This document shows, piece by piece, positions 8,638-15,946 of a DNA stretch of 41,370 nucleotides (within the stretch, counting starts at the first letter, position 1; the number at the start of each line of letters is the position of its first letter). Both the position numbers and the translations under genes were made by a program. Origin of the DNA: CAJGCS01 sp045589955 (lineage in GTDB: Bacteria > Bacillota_I > Bacilli_A > ML615J-28 > CAG-313); contig JAZNQD010000020.1 of NCBI GenBank assembly GCA_045589955.1, positions 1 through 41,370 on the forward strand. Direction: 5' to 3'. The notes beneath the pieces were generated by a model. The model did not search any database, had not been told where the DNA came from, and was given only the letters and a program-made list of their open reading frames with translations.

Positions 8638-8796
8638 ATGAGTAAGAGAAAAAATGATTGTTTATATGAATTTGGTAAAGATGTTTTTAAAAAACCATTA
8701 ACTCCGAACAAGACAAAAGAAAGAATACGTCTTGAAAACATGTATGAGTTTGGAGAAGAATACTTTGTTAATACTAAAAAAGATGAAAAAGACTAA
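8638..8796 (+). CDS. Small hypothetical protein, 52 residues
   Basis: An open frame with ATAAAGAGG just upstream of its ATG and a strong terminator at its stop. I do not recognise the product. The protein starts MSKRKNDCLYEFGKDVFKK, is highly charged, and has no signal peptide or membrane segment. The pattern YEFGKDVF recurs as YEFGEEYF, so it may be a short internal duplication. It is convergent with the lipoprotein gene at 8804, and both stop codons lie inside the shared terminator. Codon use (AAA, GAA, TTT-rich) matches the neighbours. I am fairly sure it is translated, from its ribosome site and terminator. Confidence 0.65.
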   Translation: MSKRKNDCLYEFGKDVFKKPLTPNKTKERIRLENMYEFGEEYFVNTKKDEKD

Positions 8797-8814
8797 GCAT
8801 AGCTTAGTCTTTTT
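8786..8814. terminator. Bidirectional terminator overlapping two convergent stop codons
   Basis: 13-bp stem (8786-8798 and 8802-8814) with a 3-base loop and A/T tracts on both flanks. The stop of the 52-aa gene (8794-8796) and that of the lipoprotein gene (8804-8806) both fall in the stem arms, which read GACTAAGC on each strand. Confidence 0.9.
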
Positions 8815-10273
8815 TGTTGTTAGATGTGTTTTGAAAATTTTTTGAAATAAAATCTTGACAGCGCAAATGTAAGTCTTCAAGTAAAAGATTCATTTTTTCT
8901 TTCTCGTGTTTTTTTAAAACACTATATTTAAAATCATCTGTTAATTGTGTACTATCATCTAGGTAGATATAATATTCATAACATCGATTAGATTTTATTT
9001 GATTAGTAACCTTAATGAATTCGTCATAGTCGTATTTGGCATAATTAGATGCACTACTTGCCTCATAATATAGGCGAGGTCCATCATATTGTGCTATCAA
9101 ATCATAAAGAATATTTTCAAGTATTTCTTTTGTTAAATTTTCTTCATCTTCAATATTAGGGATAAAATATACTCCTAACGATGGTGTTGTTGCAACTTTA
9201 TAGTTAGCATCACTTAAATTACCAGTTAGTAATAAATCAACTTCATCATCGTTTATCGGAAACGGAACAGCCTTAACAACATCATCTTCGCTATATCCGA
9301 CACCAGATACACATATATCATTTGTATAGAATGCATTAAATATACCAAAAAGTGTATTATCAATATAACCTGAATCAATATATGTTTTTAACTGTTTCAT
9401 TATTTTAACATTAGTATCTGATGCTACATTAACATTATCTAGACTTGGAACAAGCATTTCTCCGCTTGCGGCTGAGAATCCTTTAAAAAGTTCAAGTATT
9501 TTACCTGAAAATACAGGGTGTAATGAAGATAATGATTTATATGCATCGCTTGATACAAGTTTAGTTATATATTCATTAAAATAACTTACTGTCCATTTAC
9601 CTTCATACCAAAGTGTTAGAGGATCTTCAAGACCAAGTATATCAATCTCTTGTTGACTATAAAATAATAGTAACTCCTGATCGTATTGCGGATTAGCGTA
9701 CCCATAATTTCCAACTTGTGCAGTTAAAATACTGTTTTTATTTGCAAATCGTTCGTCAAGTTCATAGAATTTATTTAATTCGTATTCTGTAACTTTAGAT
9801 CTAAATAGGTCAAATACAATTATAGCAAGTTCGTCATAATCGTAAGCAGTTCTTTCTTCATATTCAATTTGAATATTATATGCCTTTTCTATTTCCTCTT
9901 GATGTTTTTGGCGAGGTTCTTTATCTGAATATTCATAAAAATCATCAAAAGGATCATAGCAAAAACTACCTGAATGATAAATTTTTATAACTCGATTATT
10001 TCCATCATAATTAGTCGGATTATATTTGTTTACTACAACATTTAGTTTTGCAACAAGAGTAATATTTGAAGAAAGTACACAATCAAAATTGTATAATTCA
10101 TCTTTCAAATACCAACCACATATATTTTTGTTACTATAATTATCATCGATATATTTTTTAAGGCTGATATTGTCATTTACTTTAATTATTTGTGCTTCTT
10201 GTTCACATATTAAAGTAACTTGATAGGACTTAATAGTTTGCGTACAAGAACATAAAGTAAATATAAGAATCAA
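8804..10273 (-). CDS. Lipoprotein: InlB-type B-repeat fused to a solute-binding-protein-like domain; start region probably frameshifted
   Basis: The open frame (489 residues) opens with a TTG at 10271-10273 that has no ribosome site. It codes LILIFTLCSC, a lipobox, so the signal peptide is cut short. Upstream an ATG (10305-10307), with AGGAGG 12 bases before it, starts MKRILIK in another frame; dropping one A from the AAAAA run at 10286-10290 joins it to LILSLILIFTLCSC and restores a full lipoprotein signal. Residues about 17-77 resemble an InlB B-repeat (CGWYLKDELYNFD...NITLVAKL). The rest resembles family 1 extracellular solute-binding proteins (LWYEGKWTVSYFNEYITKL; VPFPINDDE; a C-terminal segment with LGVYFIPN). 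No ABC permease or ATPase adjoins it. Ligand unknown. Confidence 0.75.
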   Translation of the reverse strand: MILIFTLCSCTQTIKSYQVTLICEQEAQIIKVNDNISLKKYIDDNYSNKNICGWYLKDELYNFDCVLSSNITLVAKLNVVVNKYNPTNYDGNNRVIKIYHSGSFCYDPFDDFYEYSDKEPRQKHQEEIEKAYNIQIEYEERTAYDYDELAIIVFDLFRSKVTEYELNKFYELDERFANKNSILTAQVGNYGYANPQYDQELLLFYSQQEIDILGLEDPLTLWYEGKWTVSYFNEYITKLVSSDAYKSLSSLHPVFSGKILELFKGFSAASGEMLVPSLDNVNVASDTNVKIMKQLKTYIDSGYIDNTLFGIFNAFYTNDICVSGVGYSEDDVVKAVPFPINDDEVDLLLTGNLSDANYKVATTPSLGVYFIPNIEDEENLTKEILENILYDLIAQYDGPRLYYEASSASNYAKYDYDEFIKVTNQIKSNRCYEYYIYLDDSTQLTDDFKYSVLKKHEKEKMNLLLEDLHLRCQDFISKNFQNTSNNKKD

Positions 10274-10285
10274 TGATAGTATTAA

Positions 10286-10290
10286 TTTTT
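10286..10290 (-). other. A5 run (TTTTT on plus strand), probable frameshift point in the lipoprotein signal peptide
   Basis: Reading from the ATG at 10307, the frame fits a lipoprotein signal only if one A of this run is removed. The cause may be a true mutation, slippage or an assembly error. Confidence 0.5.
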
Positions 10291-10351
10291 ATTAATATCC
10301 TTTTCATTAAATTATATAACCTCCTACATTATTATATAATTACCAATTAAG

Positions 10352-11572
10352 TTATTTTCTTATCCCGTATTTTTCAATGATGTAATCCATGTCTTTATCA
10401 CCACGGCCCGATAAGCAAATTAAAACTGAACCTTTTTTCATTTGTTTAGCTAGTTTAATTGCATATGCAACCGCATGGGAACTTTCAATAGCAGGGATAA
10501 TTCCTTCTAATCTTGATAGCATAAAGAAAGCATCAACTGTTTCTTCATCATCAATTACATCATATTTTACTCTACCAATTTCTTTCCAAAAAGCGTGTTC
10601 TGGTCCACTTGATGGATAATCTAAACCACTTGCAATAGAGTATACTGGAGCTGGTTCACCATTTTCATCTTTTAACATGATGCTCTTAAATCCATGCATA
10701 ATGCCTTCTTCGCCATAATTTAAGCTTGCTGCATGGTCACCTAGGTTTTTACCTCTACCTAAAGGTTCTATTCCATATATATCTACTGGATCATTAATGA
10801 AGCCTGAAAACATTCCAGCACTGTTAGATCCACCACCGACACAAGCAACAACAGCATCAGGAAGTTCACCAGTCATTTCTATAAATTGAGCTCTTGCTTC
10901 AATTCCAACAACGCTTTGGAAGTCTCGTACCATCATTGGGAATGGATGAGGTCCAACAACTGAGCCAATACAATAAATAGCCGTTTTGTATTCTTTTGCA
11001 TAAGCTTCGAATGCAGCATCAACTGCTTCTTTTAAAGTTGCGGCGCCTTTAGTAACTTCAATTACGTTAGCTCCAAGAATTTGCATTCTTGCAACATTTG
11101 GGGCTTGTTTTTTTATATCAACGCTTCCCATATATATATCACATTCTAAGCCAAAGTATGCGGCGGCAGTTGCTAAAGCAACACCATGTGATCCTGCTCC
11201 TGTTTCAGCAATCAGTTTTTTCTTGCCCATATAACTTGCAAGAAGGGCTTCTCCCATACAGTGATTTAATTTATGAGCACCAGTATGATTTAAGTCTTCT
11301 CTTTTGACATATAGTTGGACATTACCAATTTTATTTGAAAGTCTTTCAAGGTGAGTAATTGGGGTTGGTCTTCCTTGGAATTCTTTTCTAATTCTTCTTA
11401 ATTCGTTAATAAATTTGCGTGATTTACATATTGTAAAATAAGCATCAGTTATTTCTTGCATAGCATTTTTTAACTCTTCAGTTATGTAAACACCACCATA
11501 TTTACCAAAATAACCTTCTTCATTAGGATAGTCTTTAAAATAACGATCCATATCAACATCTTTAAATTTCAT
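10352..11572 (-). CDS. trpB: Tryptophan synthase beta chain, solitary
   Basis: Joins indole (or indole from TrpA) with serine to make tryptophan, using PLP. 406 residues from the ATG at 11570-11572, which follows GGAGG; 21 further in-frame residues upstream lie in the leader and are not coding. LKREDLNHTGAHKLNH carries the PLP lysine (about K101), ETGAGSHGVALATAAA the family's glutamate loop (usually ETGAGQHG, so Q to S here), and GGGSNSAG the phosphate-binding glycines. NHCMGE replaces the common NNALGQ after the lysine. No trpA or other trp gene adjoins it, which suggests indole salvage or a trpA elsewhere. It is controlled by the T-box upstream. Confidence 0.95.
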   Translation of the reverse strand: MKFKDVDMDRYFKDYPNEEGYFGKYGGVYITEELKNAMQEITDAYFTICKSRKFINELRRIRKEFQGRPTPITHLERLSNKIGNVQLYVKREDLNHTGAHKLNHCMGEALLASYMGKKKLIAETGAGSHGVALATAAAYFGLECDIYMGSVDIKKQAPNVARMQILGANVIEVTKGAATLKEAVDAAFEAYAKEYKTAIYCIGSVVGPHPFPMMVRDFQSVVGIEARAQFIEMTGELPDAVVACVGGGSNSAGMFSGFINDPVDIYGIEPLGRGKNLGDHAASLNYGEEGIMHGFKSIMLKDENGEPAPVYSIASGLDYPSSGPEHAFWKEIGRVKYDVIDDEETVDAFFMLSRLEGIIPAIESSHAVAYAIKLAKQMKKGSVLICLSGRGDKDMDYIIEKYGIRK

Positions 11573-11618
11573 TTTTAATACCTCCAGTTTTTCCAAAAAC
11601 CAAAAACCAAAAATAAAC

Positions 11619-11885
11619 AAAAAACGCCCTTGCAAAATGCAAGGACGAGTATTCGCTGTGCCACCTTGTTTTAATATAACTTCAATATGAAGAAAGATAC
11701 TAACATATCTTTAGCAACTAACGTATGCTTTTACGTTGTAGGATACTAAGTTTACCTTTTCGCTACACCCTCTGTGGCCCATTTAATAATCTGTGTTTTG
11801 TTCGTATCTCACCATCACGAACTCTCTTTGAAAGCATAATTATTTTTACTCCCACATCAACGGTTTATAATTTAGTTTTCTATAT
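11619..11885 (-). promoter_or_regulatory. T-box riboswitch leader of trpB, probable tryptophan specifier
   Basis: The minus-strand leader has the T-box sequence AAGGTGGCACAGCGA (11653-11667), close to the AGGGTGGNACCGCG consensus, followed by an intrinsic terminator (stem 11625-11634/11638-11647 with one G-U pair, then a T-run). Farther upstream are AGAGAG and GGTGA, as in the distal stem I loop. On the 3' side of stem I is AAATGGGCC, where TGG is the expected Trp specifier codon. Uncharged tRNA-Trp should stabilise the antiterminator and switch trpB on. The region fills most of the 360-base gap between trpB and tenA. Confidence 0.85.
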
Positions 11886-11887
11886 AA

Positions 11888-11917
11888 AGTATAACATTAT
11901 ATATATTACCTTGTCAA
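11888..11917 (-). promoter_or_regulatory. Promoter of the T-box-trpB unit
   Basis: Minus strand: consensus TTGACA -35 (11912-11917), 18-base spacer, TATACT -10 (11888-11893). Confidence 0.75.
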
Positions 11918-11932
11918 TATTAAAACAAATAA

Positions 11933-12595
11933 TCATTTACTCATGTTCCAAGAAAAGTCCCAAAACGCAAGTTCATAGCGTGAGCAAGCAACATAAATAT
12001 CAACGATGTGTTGCTTTTGTTCGTCTGTGTAATGTTCTGTTAATTTTTCAAGCATTTTGAAAAGATTGACATTTTCTTTACTATATTCATCGCTTGCATA
12101 TCCTTTAATCCAATCACCATAAAACTCATGATTAATGGAATTGGGATTATTTTTAATAATATTGCGAGCGATAATTTCATAACTATATGCACAAGATAAA
12201 ATAGCAGCTAAAACTTCTGCTTCCCCTTCTTCATAGGCGATACGAAGCATATATGAAGTATAAGAAAGGTTATCAAGAGCACGAGGGGTGTCATTTAATT
12301 CTTTTTCGGTAACGCCGAATCTACCCATATATCCTCTGTGAATATCCATTTCACCATCTGTAAGTAAATGCACGTAAGATGCAAATAATTTCGTAGTTTC
12401 GATACTTTTTGCTTTAGCAATTCCAATACCAAACACTTTAGTGTATTCAATTAAATAAAGATAATCTTGTATAATATAATATCTAAATTTCTCACGGTCA
12501 AGTGTTCCATTTTCGATTCCTTTTACAAAGGGATGCATATTGTATTTCGCCCAAATATCCGCTGTTGCATTTGTCATTTTATCAATTAGTTTCAT
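11933..12595 (-). CDS. tenA: Thiaminase II / aminopyrimidine aminohydrolase TenA
   Basis: Hydrolyses aminopyrimidine breakdown products of thiamin to HMP so that they can be reused. 220 residues from the ATG at 12593-12595, which has GAGG upstream; the earlier in-frame start at 12622 lacks one. Key residues agree with B. subtilis TenA: D44 in IIQDYLYL, the catalytic cysteine C134 in AAILSCAYSYE, and a C-terminal glutamate in CSRYELAFWDF. Last gene of the thi operon, overlapping thiD by 14 bases. Confidence 0.95.
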   Translation of the reverse strand: MKLIDKMTNATADIWAKYNMHPFVKGIENGTLDREKFRYYIIQDYLYLIEYTKVFGIGIAKAKSIETTKLFASYVHLLTDGEMDIHRGYMGRFGVTEKELNDTPRALDNLSYTSYMLRIAYEEGEAEVLAAILSCAYSYEIIARNIIKNNPNSINHEFYGDWIKGYASDEYSKENVNLFKMLEKLTEHYTDEQKQHIVDIYVACSRYELAFWDFSWNMSK

Positions 12596-13400
12596 TTTCG
12601 TTTTCCTCAGCATATTTTCCATTTAGATTGAAAGCGTGATTCATCGGTCCTGAACCATGTCCAAGATCAAGCATTGCGCCAAGTGCACCAGAGATATAAT
12701 CTTTAGCTCTTTGAATTGAGTTTTCTAAATCATAGCCCTTTGCAAGATTTGAAGCAATAGCAGATGAAAGTGTACATCCTGTGCCATGGGTATTAGGGTT
12801 GTTAATACGTTTCCCATTAAACCACTTACACTTGTTATTATAATATAAAAGATCGTTGGCATCGTTGATGCTGTGTCCACCCTTAAGTAGAACAGCACAT
12901 CCGTAAGCATCACCGATAAGTTTTGCGACATATTCCATATCTTCTTTTGTGTTAATAACCTTTCCTGATAAAACTTCTGCCTCAGGGATGTTAGGTGTAA
13001 CAAGAGTAGCCAGAGGAAGAAGGTCTCTTGTAAGTACCGATACTGCATCTGTTTTCATCAATTTAGATCCACTTGTTGCGACCATTACCGGATCGACTAC
13101 AATATTCTTTGCTTTATGGGAAGCAAGTAATTTGGCAATTACTTCAATAAGTTTTGCTGATGATACCATTCCAATCTTTACAGCATCAGGATGGATATCC
13201 TCAAATACTGCATTGATTTGATCTTTTAAAAATTCAGGAGTTACCTCCATAATTGATCTTACGCCGGTTGTGTTTTGTGCTGTAAGTGCTGTAATTGCAC
13301 TCATTGCATAAACACCGTTCATTGTCATTGTCTTAATATCTGCTTGAATACCAGCGCCTCCACAAGAATCACTTCCTGCGATTGATAATGCTTTTTTCAT
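12582..13400 (-). CDS. thiD: Hydroxymethylpyrimidine / phosphomethylpyrimidine kinase
   Basis: Phosphorylates HMP and HMP-P to HMP-PP, the pyrimidine donor for ThiE. 272 residues from the ATG at 13398-13400 (AGGAG upstream); a longer frame to 13418 is not supported. GSDSCGGAGIQAD (9-21) binds substrate, ADAVKIGM-like HPDAVKIGM and DPVMVATSG are family signatures, and NTHGTGCTLSSA forms the anion hole with the catalytic aspartate region. It sits between the HAD gene and tenA in the TPP-controlled operon. Confidence 0.96.
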   Translation of the reverse strand: MKKALSIAGSDSCGGAGIQADIKTMTMNGVYAMSAITALTAQNTTGVRSIMEVTPEFLKDQINAVFEDIHPDAVKIGMVSSAKLIEVIAKLLASHKAKNIVVDPVMVATSGSKLMKTDAVSVLTRDLLPLATLVTPNIPEAEVLSGKVINTKEDMEYVAKLIGDAYGCAVLLKGGHSINDANDLLYYNNKCKWFNGKRINNPNTHGTGCTLSSAIASNLAKGYDLENSIQRAKDYISGALGAMLDLGHGSGPMNHAFNLNGKYAEENENETN

Positions 13401-13409
13401 ATTTTTTTC

Positions 13410-13468
13410 TCCTAACATTATTTTTTCTTAAGCGACATAAAGTGGTGCCCCCGATCTGCCGCTATTTT
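13410..13468 (-). other. GC-rich intercistronic hairpin between the HAD gene and thiD
   Basis: The 68-base gap is markedly richer in GC than its surroundings. On the minus strand AGCGGCA pairs with TGTCGCT (7 bp, one G-U) around a 19-base loop containing GGGGGCACC. No T-run follows, so it is not a terminator, and it does not match a TPP element. Function unknown. Confidence 0.4.
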
Positions 13469-14104
13469 TTAAATTTGTATTGATTCAAAGCTAGTGATAT
13501 AATAATCACTATTTGCTTTCATTTCTGTTTGTCTTGATTCGTGTTCATCGTATACACCAACAACAATAAAGCCATCTTTTTTTGCTGTCAAAAGTGCATG
13601 CAGTGCATCTTCAAATACAAAGGTTTCATGTTTTTTTGTTTGAAGGTGTGATAGCGCTGTGCGATAGATTTTCGGATCTTGTTTGTTACATCCAACCTCG
13701 GCAGTTGTGAAGATTTCTTCAAAGTAATGTCTAACTTTTAAGCGTGATAACGCAGCTTCAACAAGATACTTATCTGTTACTGTAGCAACACACATCTTTA
13801 CTCCTTCTTTTGCTAAACGAGCCAAAAACTTTTCAACACCTTTTTTTAATGTAACTGTGTTTTTATAGAAATCTTCAATCATTTTATTTACTTCATTAAC
13901 GATTTTATCAACCGATAATGTTACACCGTAGTGCATTTGATAGTATTTTGCAGACTCTTCTAAGGTGAAGGTCTTAAATACTTCGGATAAATTCTCTCTT
14001 GGTTCTATACCAAGAGATCGAAGATAATCTTCGCCAATTGTATCCCATATAGTCATCGAATCAAGAATAGTTCCATCAAGGTCAAATATTGCGCCCTTGA
14101 TCAT
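13469..14104 (-). CDS. HAD-superfamily phosphatase in the thiamin operon
   Basis: 211-residue haloacid dehalogenase-type hydrolase with IFDLDGTILDS (catalytic D8 and D10), a helical cap, the motif II threonine in CVATVTDK, the motif III lysine in GCNKQDPK, and FVFEDALHALLTAKKDG with the acidic motif IV. This is the beta-phosphoglucomutase-like subgroup. It overlaps thiE by four bases (ATGA) and lies within the TPP-riboswitch operon, so its substrate is probably a thiamin intermediate such as thiamin monophosphate. Plant TH2 fuses a TenA domain to a HAD TMP phosphatase, which supports this guess. No substrate can be read from the sequence itself. Confidence 0.88.
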   Translation of the reverse strand: MIKGAIFDLDGTILDSMTIWDTIGEDYLRSLGIEPRENLSEVFKTFTLEESAKYYQMHYGVTLSVDKIVNEVNKMIEDFYKNTVTLKKGVEKFLARLAKEGVKMCVATVTDKYLVEAALSRLKVRHYFEEIFTTAEVGCNKQDPKIYRTALSHLQTKKHETFVFEDALHALLTAKKDGFIVVGVYDEHESRQTEMKANSDYYITSFESIQI

Positions 14105-14742
14105 TTTGTTACCACCTGTTTAGTAAGGTTCTTTAATTCTTTTGTTGCGCTTTTGATATCATCATGGGCAAATATTGCACTAATAACTGCGATACCACAA
14201 ATACCACTTCCAGTAAGTACTGATACATTATGTTTACTGATACCACCAATTGCGACAACAGGAATGCTCACTGCTTCGCAAATAGCTTTTAATGTTTCGT
14301 AGCTCACATCTACAGCATCGTCTTTTGAACCTGTAGGAAATACTGCGCCAACGCCTAGATAATCTGCTCCTCGTTGTTCTGCAAGAATAGCTTGTTCAAC
14401 AGTTTGTGCTGAAACACCAAGTATCTTGTCTTTTCCAAGAAGAGTACGAACATTACTTGCCTCCATATCACTTTGTCCAACGTGAACCCCATCAGCATTC
14501 ATTTTTCTTGCAATTTCAACGTTGTCATTTATAACAAATGGTACATTATATTTTTTACAAATCTTTTGTATTTCAATTGCTTCAAGAAGAAACATATCAT
14601 CATCAATATTCTTTTCCCTTAGCTGAACAAAAGTTGCTCCTCCTTTTAATGCTTCTTCAACCTGTTCATAAAGTGTTTTTTCTCCTACCCAAGAACGGTC
14701 AGTAACAGCATATAAAAGTAAGTCATTTTTATCGAATTTCAT
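14101..14742 (-). CDS. thiE: Thiamin-phosphate synthase
   Basis: Couples HMP-PP and thiazole phosphate to give thiamin monophosphate. 213 residues from the ATG at 14740-14742, with AGGGAG upstream and a 14-base overlap with the end of thiM; the longer frame to 14793 runs inside thiM. YAVTDRSW, FVQLREKNID, INDNVEIARKMNADGVHVGQ, GVGAVFPTGSKDD and VAIGGI are the typical TIM-barrel motifs that bind diphosphate and thiazole. Confidence 0.96.
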   Translation of the reverse strand: MKFDKNDLLLYAVTDRSWVGEKTLYEQVEEALKGGATFVQLREKNIDDDMFLLEAIEIQKICKKYNVPFVINDNVEIARKMNADGVHVGQSDMEASNVRTLLGKDKILGVSAQTVEQAILAEQRGADYLGVGAVFPTGSKDDAVDVSYETLKAICEAVSIPVVAIGGISKHNVSVLTGSGICGIAVISAIFAHDDIKSATKELKNLTKQVVTK

Positions 14743-15550
14743 ATTTTGCTCCCTGATTAAGTTTTTCAGCATCCATATTATAAATAGCATCAATAATATG
14801 GTTGCGAAGTGAAGAATTTCCTTCGCCTTCTTTCATATTTTTAACCCCAATTTCTCCGGCAAGCCCCATTAAACAAACAGCGGCAGCTACAGCCTCAGTC
14901 AGATTATTTGGGTTTGCAACAGCATAAGCAGTTGCTATTCCTGAAAGCTGGCATCCTGTTCCAGTGATACGGCTCATCTTTGGATGGCCGTTACGAATTA
15001 CGTAGCACTTATTTGCATCTGCAACAAGATCAATAGCACCTGTTATTGCAACAACAGCACCGCTTTTAGCAGCAAAATTCTTGGCAAAATCAACCATTTG
15101 TTCAAGGTTATCCTCTGTAACAGTGTCCGCCGCATCTGCATCAACGCCTCTTGTTGTTCCACTTCCAAAGGCAAGTGCTTTAATTTCTGATATATTGCCA
15201 CGAATAATGGCAAGTTTAATTTTTTTCATAATTTCTAATGCAGTATTAGTACGAAGAGCACTTGCGCCTGCTCCTACTGGGTCTAGTAGAACTGGATGTC
15301 CAAGTTCGTTAGCCTTCGCTCCTGCAACAAACATCGCTTCGATGCTTTGTTTGTTCAAAGTTCCAATATTAATATTTAGCCCTCCACAAATAGATGTGAT
15401 GTCAGCTACATCCTCTGGTTCATCAGACATGATCGGGCTACCACCACATGCAAGAAGGACATTTGCCACATCATTAACAGTTACGTAATTGGTGATATTA
15501 TGTACTAATGGCATTAACTTTCTTACATTTTCAAGACAGTTTCCAAACAT
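14729..15550 (-). CDS. thiM: Hydroxyethylthiazole kinase
   Basis: Phosphorylates the thiazole alcohol THZ for reuse in thiamin synthesis. 273 residues; VHNITNYVTVNDVANVLLA and GGSPIMSDEPEDV are the substrate-binding N-terminus; LLDPVGAGAS, GNISEI and RITGTGCQLSG (anion hole with catalytic Cys) follow. First gene of the operon, preceded by AGAGGAT. There are no de novo genes (thiC, thiG) here, so the operon is a salvage set. Confidence 0.96.
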   Translation of the reverse strand: MFGNCLENVRKLMPLVHNITNYVTVNDVANVLLACGGSPIMSDEPEDVADITSICGGLNINIGTLNKQSIEAMFVAGAKANELGHPVLLDPVGAGASALRTNTALEIMKKIKLAIIRGNISEIKALAFGSGTTRGVDADAADTVTEDNLEQMVDFAKNFAAKSGAVVAITGAIDLVADANKCYVIRNGHPKMSRITGTGCQLSGIATAYAVANPNNLTEAVAAAVCLMGLAGEIGVKNMKEGEGNSSLRNHIIDAIYNMDAEKLNQGAKYEIR

Positions 15551-15617
15551 TTTATCCTCTTTCTCCGATTGAATCGGTATAAATATTCAATCATTCAGCG
15601 AAAAACCATCGAACCAA

Positions 15618-15649
15618 TAAAAAAGGAAGTTTCCTTTTGGGTAACTTCC
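15618..15649 (-). terminator. Terminator of the TPP riboswitch expression platform
   Basis: Minus strand GGAAGTT/AACTTCC stem (15643-15649 and 15625-15631) with an inner CC/GG pairing, followed by a T-run (15618-15624). It lies between the aptamer and thiM, so it should form when TPP is bound. Confidence 0.75.
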
Positions 15650-15672
15650 ATATGAATACACTATTGTTCAGG

Positions 15673-15770
15673 CATCCCTACGTTGGCATTATCCAAATCA
15701 GGTTAATGGGTCGAAGGTCTTACCTTCCTCTCAGCCTGTCCGCGCCAATAAGCGCATCAAGCTCCCCGCT
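15673..15770 (-). promoter_or_regulatory. TPP riboswitch (thi box)
   Basis: The minus strand shows the conserved elements in order: GGGGAGC near the 5' end, GGCTGAGAGG, GACCC, then ACCTGATTTGGATAATGCCA and CGTAGGGA. The P3 arm is GATGCGCTTATTGGCGC-like. With the terminator at 15618-15649 it forms a transcriptional off-switch for thiM-thiE-HAD-thiD-tenA. Confidence 0.96.
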
Positions 15771-15786
15771 GTATAATTGTACTTTT

Positions 15787-15815
15787 ATTATACACCCATT
15801 TTAATAGAAAAACAA
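15787..15815 (-). promoter_or_regulatory. Promoter of the thiamin salvage operon
   Basis: Minus strand: TTGTTT -35 (15810-15815), 17-base spacer, consensus TATAAT -10 (15787-15792), just upstream of the TPP aptamer. Confidence 0.75.
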
Positions 15816-15946
15816 GTATATTTATGCATTTTATCATTTTTTTAATATCACATCATTCATAAATCGACAAATACAAATACTAAGCATATTTTATCCATTT
15901 TTATTTTATATTAACTATAATTAATATAAATAAAGGAAGTGATTAC

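Noticed and set aside
12725..13048. Minus-strand 107-residue frame inside thiD
   Set aside because: Out-of-frame shadow of thiD with no ribosome site; thiD motifs are intact.
15081..15488. Plus-strand 135-residue frame opposite thiM
   Set aside because: Antisense shadow; thiM is complete and in an operon.
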